The notes: generated by a model from the letters alone, not told the origin. 23,442 nucleotides of DNA from JAUWQU01 sp964605095 (GCA_964605095.1 CAZSBS010000043.1:1-23442), one strand, 5' to 3'. Positions 1-8,380 are shown, numbered from the stretch's first letter. Made by a program: numbers and translations.

Positions 1-210
1 TTAATATGCCGTTGGCCTTAAGCGATAAACGCATTCTGTTTCTTCTTCCTGCAAGACCTAACATCCTCCGACCACGTTTTTGGGATGAGAACCCCTCTTT
101 GGTTGCGGCCGAAGGCTGCGCCAAGTTCTCCGCGGCCTCCGCGCAAACACGCTTCTTCTTCTTTTTCTTCTTATCTTCTTCTTCTTCTTCTGCTGCTTTC
201 CCGGGGCGTG
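1..210. other. Left-edge intergenic stretch with CTT triplet run
   Basis: This stretch lies downstream of the SDR gene, which ends at 211. Positions about 153-197 are an imperfect CTT/GAA triplet run, the only obvious microsatellite of period three in the window. On the minus strand the frame through the triplet run is open to the window edge and would encode an acidic then lysine-rich tract, but it has no start codon before an ATG at 64 or 34. The ATG at 34 has a purine-rich AGGAAG upstream at rather long spacing, so it could be the start of a gene leaving the window. Only about ten codons are visible, so no product is proposed. Confidence 0.4.
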
Positions 211-978
211 TCAGAGCGTCCGCAGGTGGAAGCCCCCGTCGACGTTGATCACCTCGCCGGTCGAGAAGCTCAGGTCGCCGCTGACGCAGGCGCCGACGGC
301 CCGGGCGACGTCTTCGGGCAGCCCCCAGCGGCTAATGGGCGTCAAACCGTCGGCGATGAGCTTGTCGTACTTCTGCTTGACCGAGGCCGTCATGTCCGTC
401 TGGATTATGCCGGGGCGGATCTCGTAGACGTTGATGCCGTGCCCGGCCAGGCAGGCCGACCACAGCTTGGTCGCCATCGACACGCCGGCCTTGGAAATGC
501 AGTACTCGCCCCGGCCGACGCTGGCGGCATAGGCGCTAAGGGAGGATATGTTCACGATGCACATCGGCGTCTCGGGCCTCTCGGCCCGCTGGCGGATCAT
601 CCAGTTGGCTACAGCCTGGGTCAGGAAGTACGGGCCCTTGAGGTTGATGCCCATGACGCGGTCGTAGCTTTCCTCGGTGGCTTCGAGGATGCAGGCTCGG
701 ACCTTGGGCGCCACGCCGGCGTTGTTGACCAGCACGTCAAGCCGGCCCAGCTCCTGCTCGATCTTGGCAAGCGCCGCCGCCCGGTCGACGGCACTGCTCA
801 CGTCGCCGGCAAACGCCACACACCTTCGCCCGACCGCGGTTACCCTGGCCGCGGTCTGTCGCGCATCCGAGACGTCCATAATCGCCACGTCCAGGCCGCG
901 ACGCGCCAGTTCGACGGCTATGGCTGCGCCTATCCCCCTGGACCCGCCGGTTACCAAGGCTGTGCCGTTGGAAGTCAT
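211..978 (-). CDS. SDR-family oxidoreductase (FabG-like fold)
   Basis: Classical short-chain dehydrogenase/reductase of 255 residues, the usual length for the family. The nucleotide-binding motif TGGSRGIG is at residues 10-17, NNAG at 85-88, and the catalytic Ser145/146, Tyr159 and Lys163 follow in order. Asp35 sits at the end of the second beta strand, a position that usually favours NAD(H) over NADP(H). Automated annotation would probably call it 3-ketoacyl-ACP reductase, but an Asp here fits a sugar or alcohol dehydrogenase at least as well. The substrate cannot be read from sequence. An in-frame extension to 1194 exists, but the ATG at 978 is preferred because GGGAG stands about eight bases upstream and the glycine-rich motif starts ten residues in. 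It is divergent from the response regulator at 1311. Expected to be cytoplasmic. Confidence 0.9.
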   Translation of the reverse strand: MTSNGTALVTGGSRGIGAAIAVELARRGLDVAIMDVSDARQTAARVTAVGRRCVAFAGDVSSAVDRAAALAKIEQELGRLDVLVNNAGVAPKVRACILEATEESYDRVMGINLKGPYFLTQAVANWMIRQRAERPETPMCIVNISSLSAYAASVGRGEYCISKAGVSMATKLWSACLAGHGINVYEIRPGIIQTDMTASVKQKYDKLIADGLTPISRWGLPEDVARAVGACVSGDLSFSTGEVINVDGGFHLRTL

Positions 979-1310
979 TGTCGGTACTCCCTTGCTTGCG
1001 GTTGATGAGGTCCATGGACCGCCGCCGCCCAGGCGACTCGTCCAGGAGGCTTGGATTATGAGAACCCGGCGCCGCGGAGTCAAATCGCTTTGTCCCGTCA
1101 CCTGAGTCCCATATCCTGCTTTCCTATAGGCGAAAACCCTGACCCCATAGGGTGATTGTAGTTCCGCAGAAACCGACAAATCGGAAAAGTACAAATTTCC
1201 CCTTAGACTTTCTTCCTCCTTTTCCGAGAATCAGGGTTATAATGGTCGGTGTATTGGTGCCGTAGTTGGTGATAAGATATCCAGATTTTCACGGGATGGA
1301 AACTTAATCG
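979..1310. promoter_or_regulatory. Divergent intergenic region with candidate -10 box
   Basis: This region of 332 bases separates the minus-strand SDR gene from the plus-strand response regulator and should hold promoters for both. On the plus strand a perfect TATAAT lies at 1238-1243, about 70 bases before the regulator start, but no convincing -35 box is found at the right spacing. It is therefore a weak sigma-70-type candidate. The stretch before it is AT-richer than the flanking genes. No operator, riboswitch or RNA gene was recognised. Confidence 0.3.
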
Positions 1311-1871
1311 ATGGGCAAGAACCTGTCTACTTTTGCCATAGCACGGATGCTTCACGTGGATCCCGGGTCGGTTGCCAACTGGATCGACCAGAATCTGCTT
1401 AGGGCTTACCGGACGCCCGGCGGGCACCGGCGGGTGGCGGCGGACGATCTGGTCACATTCCTCCGCGAACACAAGATGCCCATTCCCGCCGAGCTGGACA
1501 GCGTTCCGAACCGCGTGGTCATAGTCGACGATGAGCCAGCCATCACGCAGTTGATAGCCCGTGTGATAAAGACCGCACTGCCGGACTGCGAGGTCGTCGA
1601 GGCCCACGACGGCTTCAGAGCCGGGACTATCGTAGCAACGCTCAGGCCCAATGTGGTGATTCTTGACCTGCGTATGCCCGGCATGGACGGCTACGAGGTG
1701 TGCCGGCTGATAAAGACGCAGGAATCCACCAGGCAGGCGGACGTGCTGGCGATGACGGCCTATCCATCGCCGGAAAACGTTCAGAAGATAATCGACTGCG
1801 GCGCCCGCATTTGCATGGCCAAGCCTTTGAACATGGAAGCCCTGCTGACCGAAGTCAGGGCGTCGCTCTGA
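1311..1871 (+). CDS. Response regulator with N-terminal excisionase/MerR-like HTH
   Basis: Protein of 186 residues in two parts. Residues about 4-55 resemble a MerR/excisionase-type winged helix-turn-helix (LSTFAIARMLHVDPGSV, then RTPGGHRRV typical of the wing). Residues about 67-186 are a CheY-like receiver domain with the acidic pair Asp73-Asp74, phospho-acceptor Asp119 in VILDLRMPGMDG, Thr149 and Lys171. All key receiver residues are present, so phosphorylation by a histidine kinase is expected. The order is unusual: most response regulators carry the receiver first. No kinase gene is nearby, so its partner is an orphan or encoded elsewhere. The start has a GGGATGG purine stretch upstream. 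It converges on the next gene with only 16 bases between the stops. Target genes are unknown. Confidence 0.88.
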   Translation: MGKNLSTFAIARMLHVDPGSVANWIDQNLLRAYRTPGGHRRVAADDLVTFLREHKMPIPAELDSVPNRVVIVDDEPAITQLIARVIKTALPDCEVVEAHDGFRAGTIVATLRPNVVILDLRMPGMDGYEVCRLIKTQESTRQADVLAMTAYPSPENVQKIIDCGARICMAKPLNMEALLTEVRASL

Positions 1872-1887
1872 ATGCCACGGAGAGACC

Positions 1888-2883
1888 TCAGGCGTTCTTG
1901 AGGCACCATTGGACCGCCAGGCGTATTCCCTCGTCATAGCCGACTGTCGGCTTCCAGCCCAACTCGCGACGGGCCTTCTCACTTGAGAAGAAGCACTTCC
2001 GCCCAATCAGCCAGACCGAGTACCGCGTCACCAGCGGCGGCTTCTTGCGGCCAAGCGCGTGGCCGAAGAGTTCCATCAGGAATGCGGCGCCGCGTGCCAC
2101 GCCGTAGGGAACCTTCATGGTAACCGGCGGGCAGCCCAGGTGCTCGGCGATCTTGTTGATGTACTCGCGCTGCTGTATCGTCCCGTCACTTGAGAGGTTG
2201 TACGACTGGCCGAGGGCCTTTTCGTTCATGGCCGCCAGGATGCACCCCTCGGCCTCGTTGCCGGCGTAGGTGAGGTTCAGGCGGTTGCTGCCGTCGCCGA
2301 TGAGCTTGGCCTTGCCGGACCGGATCGCGCGGATCAGCCGAGGCATGCTCGCGCGGTCCCGCGGGCCGTAAAGCCAACTCGGTTTGACCACCGTTACGGG
2401 AACGTCACCCTTTTCATGGGCCTGCCATACCATCTTCTCGGCCTCGACCTTGGCCCGGCTGTAATAGCTCCACTTGTGAAGGTTCACGCCCAGAGGGGCC
2501 GATTCGTCGAGCACCATCCCCTCGCCGTCGGGATGGCCGTAGGCCGAGATGCTGCTGACGTGCAGGAACCGCTCGACCTTCGCCCGCCGGGCGGCTTCGA
2601 GCATGTTCCCCGTGCCCTCGATGGTTACGGCCACGAAACGCTCCCAGGGGCCCCAGTCGCCCACTTGGGCGGCAACGTGGTAGACCCGCCGGACGCCCCT
2701 CATGGCTTCTATGAGGCTTTGGCCGTCCGTAACGTCTCCGAGGACTTTCTCGACGCCCCACTGGTCCAGCAGGCGCGTGTCGCTGGATGGCCTCACCAGT
2801 GCCCGCACGGGCTCGCCCATGGCGATGAGCTTCTCGACGACGTGACTGCCCAACAGGCCGCTGGCGCCGGTGACAAGATTCAT
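1888..2883 (-). CDS. NAD-dependent epimerase/dehydratase (extended SDR)
   Basis: Extended short-chain dehydrogenase of 331 residues. The nucleotide-binding motif TGASGLLGSH is at residues 5-14, and the active site is Tyr141-x-x-x-Lys145 in SYYSRAKVEAEK, with Ser110/111 upstream in HVSSISAYG. The segment WLYGPRDR is typical of the sugar-epimerase/3-beta-hydroxysteroid-dehydrogenase group. The likely role is redox or epimerisation of a nucleotide sugar or small carbonyl compound in the cytoplasm; the substrate cannot be assigned. The start at 2883 is supported by GGAGCG five bases upstream. It stands alone on its strand and converges on the response regulator. No frameshift or missing residue is visible. 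Confidence 0.88.
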   Translation of the reverse strand: MNLVTGASGLLGSHVVEKLIAMGEPVRALVRPSSDTRLLDQWGVEKVLGDVTDGQSLIEAMRGVRRVYHVAAQVGDWGPWERFVAVTIEGTGNMLEAARRAKVERFLHVSSISAYGHPDGEGMVLDESAPLGVNLHKWSYYSRAKVEAEKMVWQAHEKGDVPVTVVKPSWLYGPRDRASMPRLIRAIRSGKAKLIGDGSNRLNLTYAGNEAEGCILAAMNEKALGQSYNLSSDGTIQQREYINKIAEHLGCPPVTMKVPYGVARGAAFLMELFGHALGRKKPPLVTRYSVWLIGRKCFFSSEKARRELGWKPTVGYDEGIRLAVQWCLKNA

Positions 2884-3315
2884 TATCGCTCCAATAACAA
2901 GAACTTAGGCGGTTATCCTGGTCCAAACGGCCCGTGCCGCGGGCCTTGAAAATAGCCGCACCGCCCCCCCGGCGTCAAGGCCCATTGCCGGTGACGGCGT
3001 GATGGCGCGGCCCTCCCGTCGCCCCGGCCGGTCGCCAGCGCCGCAAAAGAAGTGCAGAAAAACCTTGCTTTGCCCTCCCTCGGGCTTGTATCCTCTTCCC
3101 TTTAATTGGGCTTCCGGGCCTGCCGGGTTAAGGTGTCCTGTGGTGTGTGTCCCTAGCCCGCGATAAAAGGTCCCAATGTTTCGCCGGCCAAGTGCCGATG
3201 TATGCTGGTAGCGACGAAGAGCTTTTTTGCCGGAAACTTGCTGTTTTTTGCCTTCTTGGTAAAAAGCCTTCTCGCCGGTCGCGTGACGAAGAGTCCAATA
3301 GACCGAGGTAAAAGA
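2884..3315. other. Divergent intergenic region, no gene seen
   Basis: About 430 bases between two divergent genes. A short hairpin (GGCCCG at 2929-2934 with CGGGCC at 2940-2945) lies just upstream of the epimerase. A weak promoter-like pair for the downstream plus-strand gene is TTGCTT at 3065-3070 and TATCCT at 3089-3094 with an 18-base spacer. If used, the DUF1571 gene would have a leader of about 220 nucleotides. In-frame codons extend from 3202 but carry no ribosome-binding site. No known riboswitch was recognised. Confidence 0.3.
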
Positions 3316-4182
3316 ATGTCGTTAAAGCAGGCACTCCGTCCTTCCAACCGCAGGGTCAGGTATGCTGTCGGGTTCTTGCTGGTTGGCCTCTTCTGCATCC
3401 AGTGCATTTCCGTTACCGACACATCCAGCAGCGTCGTGATCGCCAAGAGTCAGGTTGCCGACCCCAAGGTTGCCGCCCAGAAGATTGTCGACTTGGCCAA
3501 GACCGATCACATCGCCCTGCTGAAGTACTGCCTGGACCACTACAACCGGACCTACCGCGATTACACCTGCACGCTCATCAAGCAGGAGCGGATCAGCGGA
3601 GTGCTCGGGGCAGAGCAGGAAGTCCAGGCCAAGTACAAGGAATCGCCCTTCAGCGTGGCTATGCAGTGGACGCGGAACGCCCCCCTCGGCGACCGGCTGC
3701 TGTACGTCGAGGGCAAGTACGACAACAACATGATGGTCCGCCCCGCCAACAAGTTCCTCCGCATGCTGGTCGACGGGGCCGTCCTGCGCAAGCCCGACGG
3801 GCCCGACGCCATGCGAAACACGCTTCGCCCGGTGAACCTCTTCGGCTTCCGCAAAGGCATGGAGGACCTCATCAGGGTCTACTGCGAAGCACGCGACGCC
3901 GGGCATCTCAAGGAAGCCTTCGGCGGATTCGCCGAAGTTGCCGGCCGAAAAACTGTCGTCCTGGAACGATACCTTCCCGCCAGCGACAGCTATCCGGCCT
4001 GGAAGACGCTCCTCTACATCGACCCGGAACTCCTCGTGCCCGTCTGCATCGAGGGCTACGGCTGGGACAAGCAACTTACCAGCCGGTACGTATTCGAGAA
4101 CGTCCGCTTCAACACCGGCCTGACCGACGACGACTTCCTGCCCGAGGCCAACGACATGAAGGCCGCCCCGGCCAAGAAGTAG
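3316..4182 (+). CDS. DUF1571 domain-containing protein, N-terminally anchored
   Basis: Protein of 288 residues. Residues about 16-33 (YAVGFLLVGLFCIQCISV) form one hydrophobic segment after a basic N-terminus, which is a signal peptide or membrane anchor; no proper lipobox is seen. The rest, with YTCTLIKQERISG near residues 80-92 and VRPANKFLRMLVDG, matches the DUF1571 family as I know it from planctomycetes. That family has no established reaction. A location in or outside the cytoplasmic membrane is inferred. The start at 3316 is chosen over an in-frame one at 3202 because GAGG stands seven bases upstream and the hydrophobic segment then falls where a signal sequence should. A strong terminator follows the stop, so it is probably transcribed alone. 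Confidence 0.82.
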   Translation: MSLKQALRPSNRRVRYAVGFLLVGLFCIQCISVTDTSSSVVIAKSQVADPKVAAQKIVDLAKTDHIALLKYCLDHYNRTYRDYTCTLIKQERISGVLGAEQEVQAKYKESPFSVAMQWTRNAPLGDRLLYVEGKYDNNMMVRPANKFLRMLVDGAVLRKPDGPDAMRNTLRPVNLFGFRKGMEDLIRVYCEARDAGHLKEAFGGFAEVAGRKTVVLERYLPASDSYPAWKTLLYIDPELLVPVCIEGYGWDKQLTSRYVFENVRFNTGLTDDDFLPEANDMKAAPAKK

Positions 4183-4205
4183 CCGCCGGCTCAAGTGAAA
4201 CCACC

Positions 4206-4237
4206 CGTCCCCGGCCATGGCTGGGGACGTTTTTTTT
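4206..4237 (+). terminator. Rho-independent terminator
   Basis: CGTCCCC (4206-4212) pairs perfectly with GGGGACG (4223-4229), and the interior GCCATGGC is itself palindromic, so the stem can extend through one G-U pair. Eight T residues follow at 4230-4237. It lies 24 bases past the stop of the DUF1571 gene and separates it from the isomerase-like gene. Confidence 0.9.
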
Positions 4238-4296
4238 GCGCCGAGAGCCAGGCCTCGACGGCCAGACGGTCGTGGACGTTCGGCAGCCCTGAGCGG

Positions 4297-4331
4297 GGCA
4301 TTGGGCATTTGGCATTGAGCATTCGGCATTG
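4297..4331. repeat. Heptamer tandem repeat, unit GGCATTG
   Basis: Five consecutive seven-base units with strict spacing: GGCATTG, GGCATTT, GGCATTG, AGCATTC, GGCATTG. It lies between the terminator and the start of the isomerase-like gene. It contains no gene and looks like one member of the heptamer-period repeats seen at four other intergenic sites in this window. Confidence 0.85.
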
Positions 4332-4374
4332 CCGCTGTTATCTTGTTACGGCCAAATGACAAAAGGAGACGCCG

Positions 4375-5646
4375 ATGACAGTCTTGACCGATCCCGCAAC
4401 TTTGGATTCGACCGTCCGCCAGGCCGTCGCCGACGCGACCATAACCGATGTCCACACCCACCTGTTCCCGCCGAGCCATGGCAACCTGCTGCTGTGGAAC
4501 GTCGACGAGATGCTCACCTACCACTACCTGGTGGCTGAACTGTTCACGATGGCCCCGAGCGACCTGACGCTCGCGGACTTCTGGAAGATGCCCAAGACCC
4601 GCCAGGCCGACCTCGTATGGGAGCACGTGTTCCTGCGCCGCGGGGCGCTGTCCGAGGCCGCACGCGGCGCGATCACCACGCTCAACAAGCTAGGCCTGGA
4701 TATCGGCGGGCGCAACCTTGCCGGCATCCGCAAGTGGTTCGCCCAGCAGAAAACCGAGAGCTATCTCGTGAAGGTCTTCGAGTTGGCCGGGCTGGATTAC
4801 GCTGTGATGACCAACGACCCGTTCCAGCCGGCAGAGGTCGAGCACTGGAAAGCCGGCAGGCCGCTGCACGCGCTGCTCAAGCCCGCTCTGCGGATCGACG
4901 CGCTGGTGTCCAACTGGCCAGCCGCGGCCGAGACGATGAGGGTCGCCGGCTACGAGGCCGCCGCGAAGATCGAGGCCGACAGCTTCGACGAGGCACGCAG
5001 CTTCAAAGAGGCCCGGCGATTCCTGGCCGACTGGGCGAAAAAGATCAAGCCCGTCTACATGGCCATGAGCCTTACGGCGGACTTCGCATACCCGACCGAC
5101 CAGCCCCGCGGGCGCGTTTTCCGCAACGTCGTAATCCCGGCCGCACGCGAGCTGCGCCTGCCGATCGCGATGATGATCGGCGTACGCCGGCGCGCAAACC
5201 CAGCACTCGGCGACGGTGGAGACGCGGTCGGAGTTGCCGACGTCTCAGCCGTCCAGAACCTCTGCGCCGAAAACCCGGACGTCAAGTTCCTCGTGACAAT
5301 GCTCAGCCGGGTCAACCAGCACGAACTGTGCGTCTGCGCGCGGAAGTTCGGCAACCTTCACCTGTTCGGCTGCTGGTGGTTCTGCAACGACCCGAGCATC
5401 ATCGAGGAGATGACGAAGATGCGCCTGGAGCTTCTGGGCGCCAACTTCACCGCAAACCATTCCGACGCCCGCGTGCTGGACCAGCTCATCTACAAGTGGA
5501 GCCACACCCGCGCCGTCGTCGCCGACGTGCTTGCCGACAAGTACGCGCTCCTCTTCCAGGCCGGCTGGCGGCCCACGGACGACGAGGTCCGCCGCAACGT
5601 CCGCAACCTCCTCGGCGGGGCGTACGAGGAGTTTCTGGCGAAGTAG
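4375..5646 (+). CDS. Uronate isomerase-like protein (UxaC family, amidohydrolase fold)
   Basis: Protein of 423 residues, shorter than classical UxaC at about 470. The metal-binding HxH motif is His27-Thr28-His29 within TDVHTHLFPP. Near the C-terminus, ANHSDARVLDQLIYKW carries Asp364 and Arg366, matching the catalytic Asp-Ser-Arg region of uronate isomerases, and WWFCNDPSIIEE is also typical. UxaC converts D-glucuronate to D-fructuronate and D-galacturonate to D-tagaturonate, the first step of uronate catabolism, in the cytoplasm. The short length and divergent middle leave room for another substrate of the superfamily. The start is fixed by AAAGGAG eight bases upstream. It stands alone; no other uronate-pathway gene is in the window. 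Confidence 0.8.
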   Translation: MTVLTDPATLDSTVRQAVADATITDVHTHLFPPSHGNLLLWNVDEMLTYHYLVAELFTMAPSDLTLADFWKMPKTRQADLVWEHVFLRRGALSEAARGAITTLNKLGLDIGGRNLAGIRKWFAQQKTESYLVKVFELAGLDYAVMTNDPFQPAEVEHWKAGRPLHALLKPALRIDALVSNWPAAAETMRVAGYEAAAKIEADSFDEARSFKEARRFLADWAKKIKPVYMAMSLTADFAYPTDQPRGRVFRNVVIPAARELRLPIAMMIGVRRRANPALGDGGDAVGVADVSAVQNLCAENPDVKFLVTMLSRVNQHELCVCARKFGNLHLFGCWWFCNDPSIIEEMTKMRLELLGANFTANHSDARVLDQLIYKWSHTRAVVADVLADKYALLFQAGWRPTDDEVRRNVRNLLGGAYEEFLAK

Positions 5647-5980
5647 TACGACAGGCTGAAGGCCATGGTTGCGGCAAGCCCTTCGGCTGAAGCTCACGGC
5701 AAGCCCGGGCTCGCAAAAAGGGGACGGGCACCGCCGAACAGCTTGGCGTTGCCAGTTCCCCTCCTCGATGTCCATTGTCAACTGTCCACTGCCCCCTTTT
5801 CCTCCCCACGCCGGCCTTGTATCCGGTTCCTGTTCGTCGGTTCAGCGTTTTGACCTCGGCTCTTCCTTCAGATTCCGCCTCGCGGCAGACACCCCTGCCT
5901 GGGGTGGCGGTTCCGGTCATTCCGGCCCGCGGAGGACTTGCACCTCAAAGTCACGCACCATGCCTGGCACACCACAAAAC
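5647..5980. other. Intergenic region, no gene supported
   Basis: Convergent space between the plus-strand isomerase-like gene and the minus-strand surface-protein locus. Several overlapping short open frames exist, but none has a ribosome-binding site or recognisable product. It contains a palindromic AGCCCGGGCT followed by AAAAAGG near 5702-5723 and a three-unit heptamer repeat at 5769-5789. Confidence 0.5.
5769..5789. repeat. Heptamer tandem repeat, unit TGTCCAC
   Basis: Three seven-base units in register: TGTCCAT, TGTCAAC, TGTCCAC, followed by a decayed TGCCCCC. Short, but it has the same period as the other intergenic repeats in this window and a different unit. Confidence 0.6.
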
Positions 5981-6011
5981 ACGGGGCGACCTGTTTGACA
6001 GGCCGCCCCGT
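5981..6011 (-). terminator. Hairpin terminator of the surface-protein locus
   Basis: ACGGGGCG (5981-5988) pairs perfectly with CGCCCCGT (6004-6011), and an inner CCTG/CAGG pair extends the stem. On the minus strand it is followed by GTTTTGTGG, a short T tract. It lies about 40 bases past the stop of the truncated PEP-CTERM gene at 6049. Confidence 0.7.
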
Positions 6012-6048
6012 AATGTATGCTTCTTACCTTACTATCGCGTCTTCGCGG

Positions 6049-6756
6049 TCATGCGCGTCTGCGACGACGAACAAAGTACATTCCGCCAAGAGCCAGAAGG
6101 CCCATCGTAGCAGGCTCAGGCACTGTTATAATAGTCTGGCCGGGAATGGTAGTTGTGTCATAAAGAAAATCACCTTCGCCGTCTAAAGCAGTAATGTAGC
6201 CTGCGAGGATGTAAGAGTAGAAAGTTGCCGTGTCGGTCAGTATCAGCGTGCCGCCGGTCATGTCAAGCGAGGGGTTGGCGGTTGTGGCGCCCTCCCACTG
6301 CATCTCTAAATGATGAGCTGTAATCTTGCCGCCGCCCAGGTGCACTTCGCCTGTACTGCCATTGTTCCTGCCGATTACCAATGGCCCGCCACCGTCGGTA
6401 AGCCCCGTCTCCTCGTGAAACGTATACGTGCCGATCTTGATCTCGCCGCCGGTCATGTCTAAGCTGCCATCGCCAGACTGTCCAACATAAATGACATTTG
6501 AGACCTGAGCGTAGCCGTCGGTCATTACCATGTCAGTGTGTCCGGTTCTGCCTATACCGAACTCACGAGCAATAAGCTCCCCACCCGACATGGTTATGCT
6601 GCTGTCGGATGAGGCACTGGTGTATCCGGCATACAACGTATCGCAGGTAAGCTTGCCGGTATTGGTAATTGTAAGATGACCCGTGCCATTGTCTCCGAGT
6701 CTAATATCATCAACGGCCTGAAGCAGGCCGGCGTTGATGTCCTGCTTTCTTGCCAC
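6049..6756 (-). pseudogene. 5'-truncated PEP-CTERM protein copy
   Basis: Open frame of 235 codons, nearly identical to the middle and end of the intact gene at 6869-8380. It begins with GTG at 6756, has no ribosome-binding site or signal peptide, and an in-frame TAG at 6811-6813 prevents extension. Homology starts at about INAGLLQ (INGGLVQ in the intact copy), so the first half of the protein is missing. The repeats MSGGE, MTGGEIKIG and MTGGTLILT remain, and the C-terminus is a complete PEP-CTERM signal: VPEPATMGLLALGG, a hydrophobic stretch and RRRRR. Unlike the intact copy it has no dockerin-like module. Without a secretion signal it should not reach exosortase, so I treat it as a decaying duplicate; a minor expressed product cannot be excluded. 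Confidence 0.75.
6122..6739. repeat. Direct repeat copy 1 (duplicated PEP-CTERM coding segment)
   Basis: About 618 bases that match 7140-7754 in the same orientation with only scattered substitutions and a few small indels. It covers the shared beta-strand-repeat region of the two PEP-CTERM genes. The left border (ACTGTTATAATAGTCTGGCC) is where the intact copy switches to its dockerin-like module. Confidence 0.9.
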
Positions 6757-6868
6757 TACCGTTGCACTTGGGATGCGAATGCGCCTTCCTTCGTCGGGTG
6801 GGCCGGGGCTCTATTTCTCTCGTGCCTCTGTGCCTCGGTGGTCCAATTCTTCGACCCTTCGACTGCGC
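6757..6868. repeat. Spacer with octamer repeat and degenerate element
   Basis: Short gap between the two PEP-CTERM copies. Positions 6817-6840 hold three eight-base units (CTCTCGTG, CCTCTGTG, CCTCGGTG). Positions about 6759-6784 hold a 26-base word that reappears inverted at 8553-8578 with six mismatches. Confidence 0.55.
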
Positions 6869-8380
6869 TCATGACCTACGCCGTCGCAACAGTGCCGCCG
6901 CGCCGAATACCAGCAGCATCGCGGAGCAGGGCTCGGGGGTCGTCGTGCTGCCGACGAGGCCGCCGGCGGGGCTCATGTTGTCCATCAGGATGCTGAGGTC
7001 GGTCCAGTCGACATCGGTGTCGCCGGTGGTGAAGTTGCCCTGGCCCACTCCGGCGCCGGATGTGCCGAAGTTCCTCTTCAGGATGATATAGTCGGCCGCG
7101 TCCACCACGCCGTCGTCGTTGGCGTCCCCCTCGAGGCCAACTGTTATAATAGTCTGGCCAGGAATGGTAGTTGTGTCATAACGAAAACCACCGTCGCCGC
7201 CTAAAGCAGTAATGTAGCTTGCGAGGATGTAAGAGTAGAAAGTTGCCGTGTCGGTCAGTATCAGCGTGCCGCCGGTCATGTCAAGCGAGGGGTTGGCGGT
7301 TGTGGCGCCATCCCACTGCATCTCTATATGATGCGCAGTAACCTTGCCGCCGCCCAGGTGCACTTCGCCTGTACTGCCATCGTTCCTGCCGATTACCAAT
7401 GGCCCGCCACCAATAACATTCCCGGTATTCGGGTCAATTGTATACGCGCCAATCTTGATCTCGCCGCCGGTCATGGCTAAGCTGCCATCGCCAGACTGTC
7501 CAACATACATGACATTTGAGACCTGAACGTAGCCGTCGGTCATTACCATGTCAACTGTGCCGTATCTGCCTATACTGCACTCACGAGCAAGGATCTCCCC
7601 ACCCGACATGGTTATGCTGGCATCGGCTGAAGCATTGTATCCAGCATAAAACACATCGCAGGTAAGCTTGCCGGTATTGGTAATTGTAAGATGACCCGTG
7701 CCACTGTCTCCGAGTCTAATATCATCGTCGACCTGAACCAGGCCGCCGTTGATGGTCACATGACCAACGGAACCACTGTTTCGCCCAACATATAAGTCTT
7801 TACTGCCGCCACTAATAAATATGTCACCCGAGTTGACGGTAACGTTGCCTATGCCGTTACTTCCAACATATATAATATCACAAGTAATCTTGCCGCCGTC
7901 CATGGTCAAGTTACCTGTGCTGGTTGAGGTGTTGTTGCCAAGATACAAATTATTAGCAAGATTGAGTTCACCGCCAGTCATGTTAAGGTTGCCGGTGCCA
8001 TTAAACCCCAAAGTCATGTCGTTACCGGTTTGATTGACATGACCGGTACCGCTGAGATTCATTGTGCCTACATGGGTATCGCTGTAGCCAACTATAATCC
8101 AATCGCTTGCCATGAGAAAACCGCCGTCAATATCAAGAGTATGGCCAAGGTCCAACTGTAGAGTTTCTGCAACTACGCCCGTGGTGATGATCGGACCGTC
8201 AACGGTTGTTTTCCAGATATTTGTCTTACCAGCGATGTTGGGCACGCCGCTATCCCAGTTGCCTGCACAATTCCAGGCACTATTGCCATCGACATTGGTC
8301 CAAGACGTAGCTGCAAACGCATTCCCGCTCATGGCCGAGATGAGCATCAGCAGTGCCAATAAACTGGCCGCTTTCCTCAT
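6869..8380 (-). CDS. Secreted PEP-CTERM protein with dockerin-like module
   Basis: Protein of 503 residues. A signal peptide occupies residues 1-23 (MRKAASLLALLMLISAMSG, ending AFA). Residues about 60-410 are repeated glycine/asparagine-rich strands such as GNLNMTGGELNL, GNLTMDGGKIT, GHVTINGGLVQ and LDMTGGTLILT, suggesting a right-handed beta helix. Residues about 418-471 contain GDANDDGVVDAADY and a second acidic segment, like a calcium-binding dockerin type I module. Residues 482-503 are a PEP-CTERM signal (PEPCSAMLLVFGAAALL, then RRRR), which exosortase would process at the cell surface. An in-frame extension to 8530 is rejected because GAGGAGGT stands just upstream of the ATG at 8380. The function is probably structural or adhesive; no catalytic residues are seen. 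A good promoter lies at 8489-8517. Confidence 0.85.
   Translation of the reverse strand: MRKAASLLALLMLISAMSGNAFAATSWTNVDGNSAWNCAGNWDSGVPNIAGKTNIWKTTVDGPIITTGVVAETLQLDLGHTLDIDGGFLMASDWIIVGYSDTHVGTMNLSGTGHVNQTGNDMTLGFNGTGNLNMTGGELNLANNLYLGNNTSTSTGNLTMDGGKITCDIIYVGSNGIGNVTVNSGDIFISGGSKDLYVGRNSGSVGHVTINGGLVQVDDDIRLGDSGTGHLTITNTGKLTCDVFYAGYNASADASITMSGGEILARECSIGRYGTVDMVMTDGYVQVSNVMYVGQSGDGSLAMTGGEIKIGAYTIDPNTGNVIGGGPLVIGRNDGSTGEVHLGGGKVTAHHIEMQWDGATTANPSLDMTGGTLILTDTATFYSYILASYITALGGDGGFRYDTTTIPGQTIITVGLEGDANDDGVVDAADYIILKRNFGTSGAGVGQGNFTTGDTDVDWTDLSILMDNMSPAGGLVGSTTTPEPCSAMLLVFGAAALLRRRRS
7140..7754. repeat. Direct repeat copy 2 (inside the intact PEP-CTERM gene)
   Basis: Partner of the repeat at 6122-6739. 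The match ends on the left exactly where the dockerin-like module of the intact gene begins, and on the right at GTTGATG, where the truncated gene loses homology. It marks the extent of a tandem partial duplication. Confidence 0.9.

Noticed and set aside
85..1005. Long plus-strand open frame of about 306 codons
   Set aside because: It is the antisense shadow of the SDR gene, whose motifs and ribosome-binding site are clear on the minus strand.
3322..4626. Minus-strand open frame of 434 codons across the DUF1571 gene
   Set aside because: It spans a terminator, a heptamer repeat and the start of another gene, with no recognisable domain.
5665..6186. Cluster of small plus-strand open frames
   Set aside because: No ribosome-binding sites or homology-like text; they overlap one another, a heptamer repeat and a terminator hairpin.
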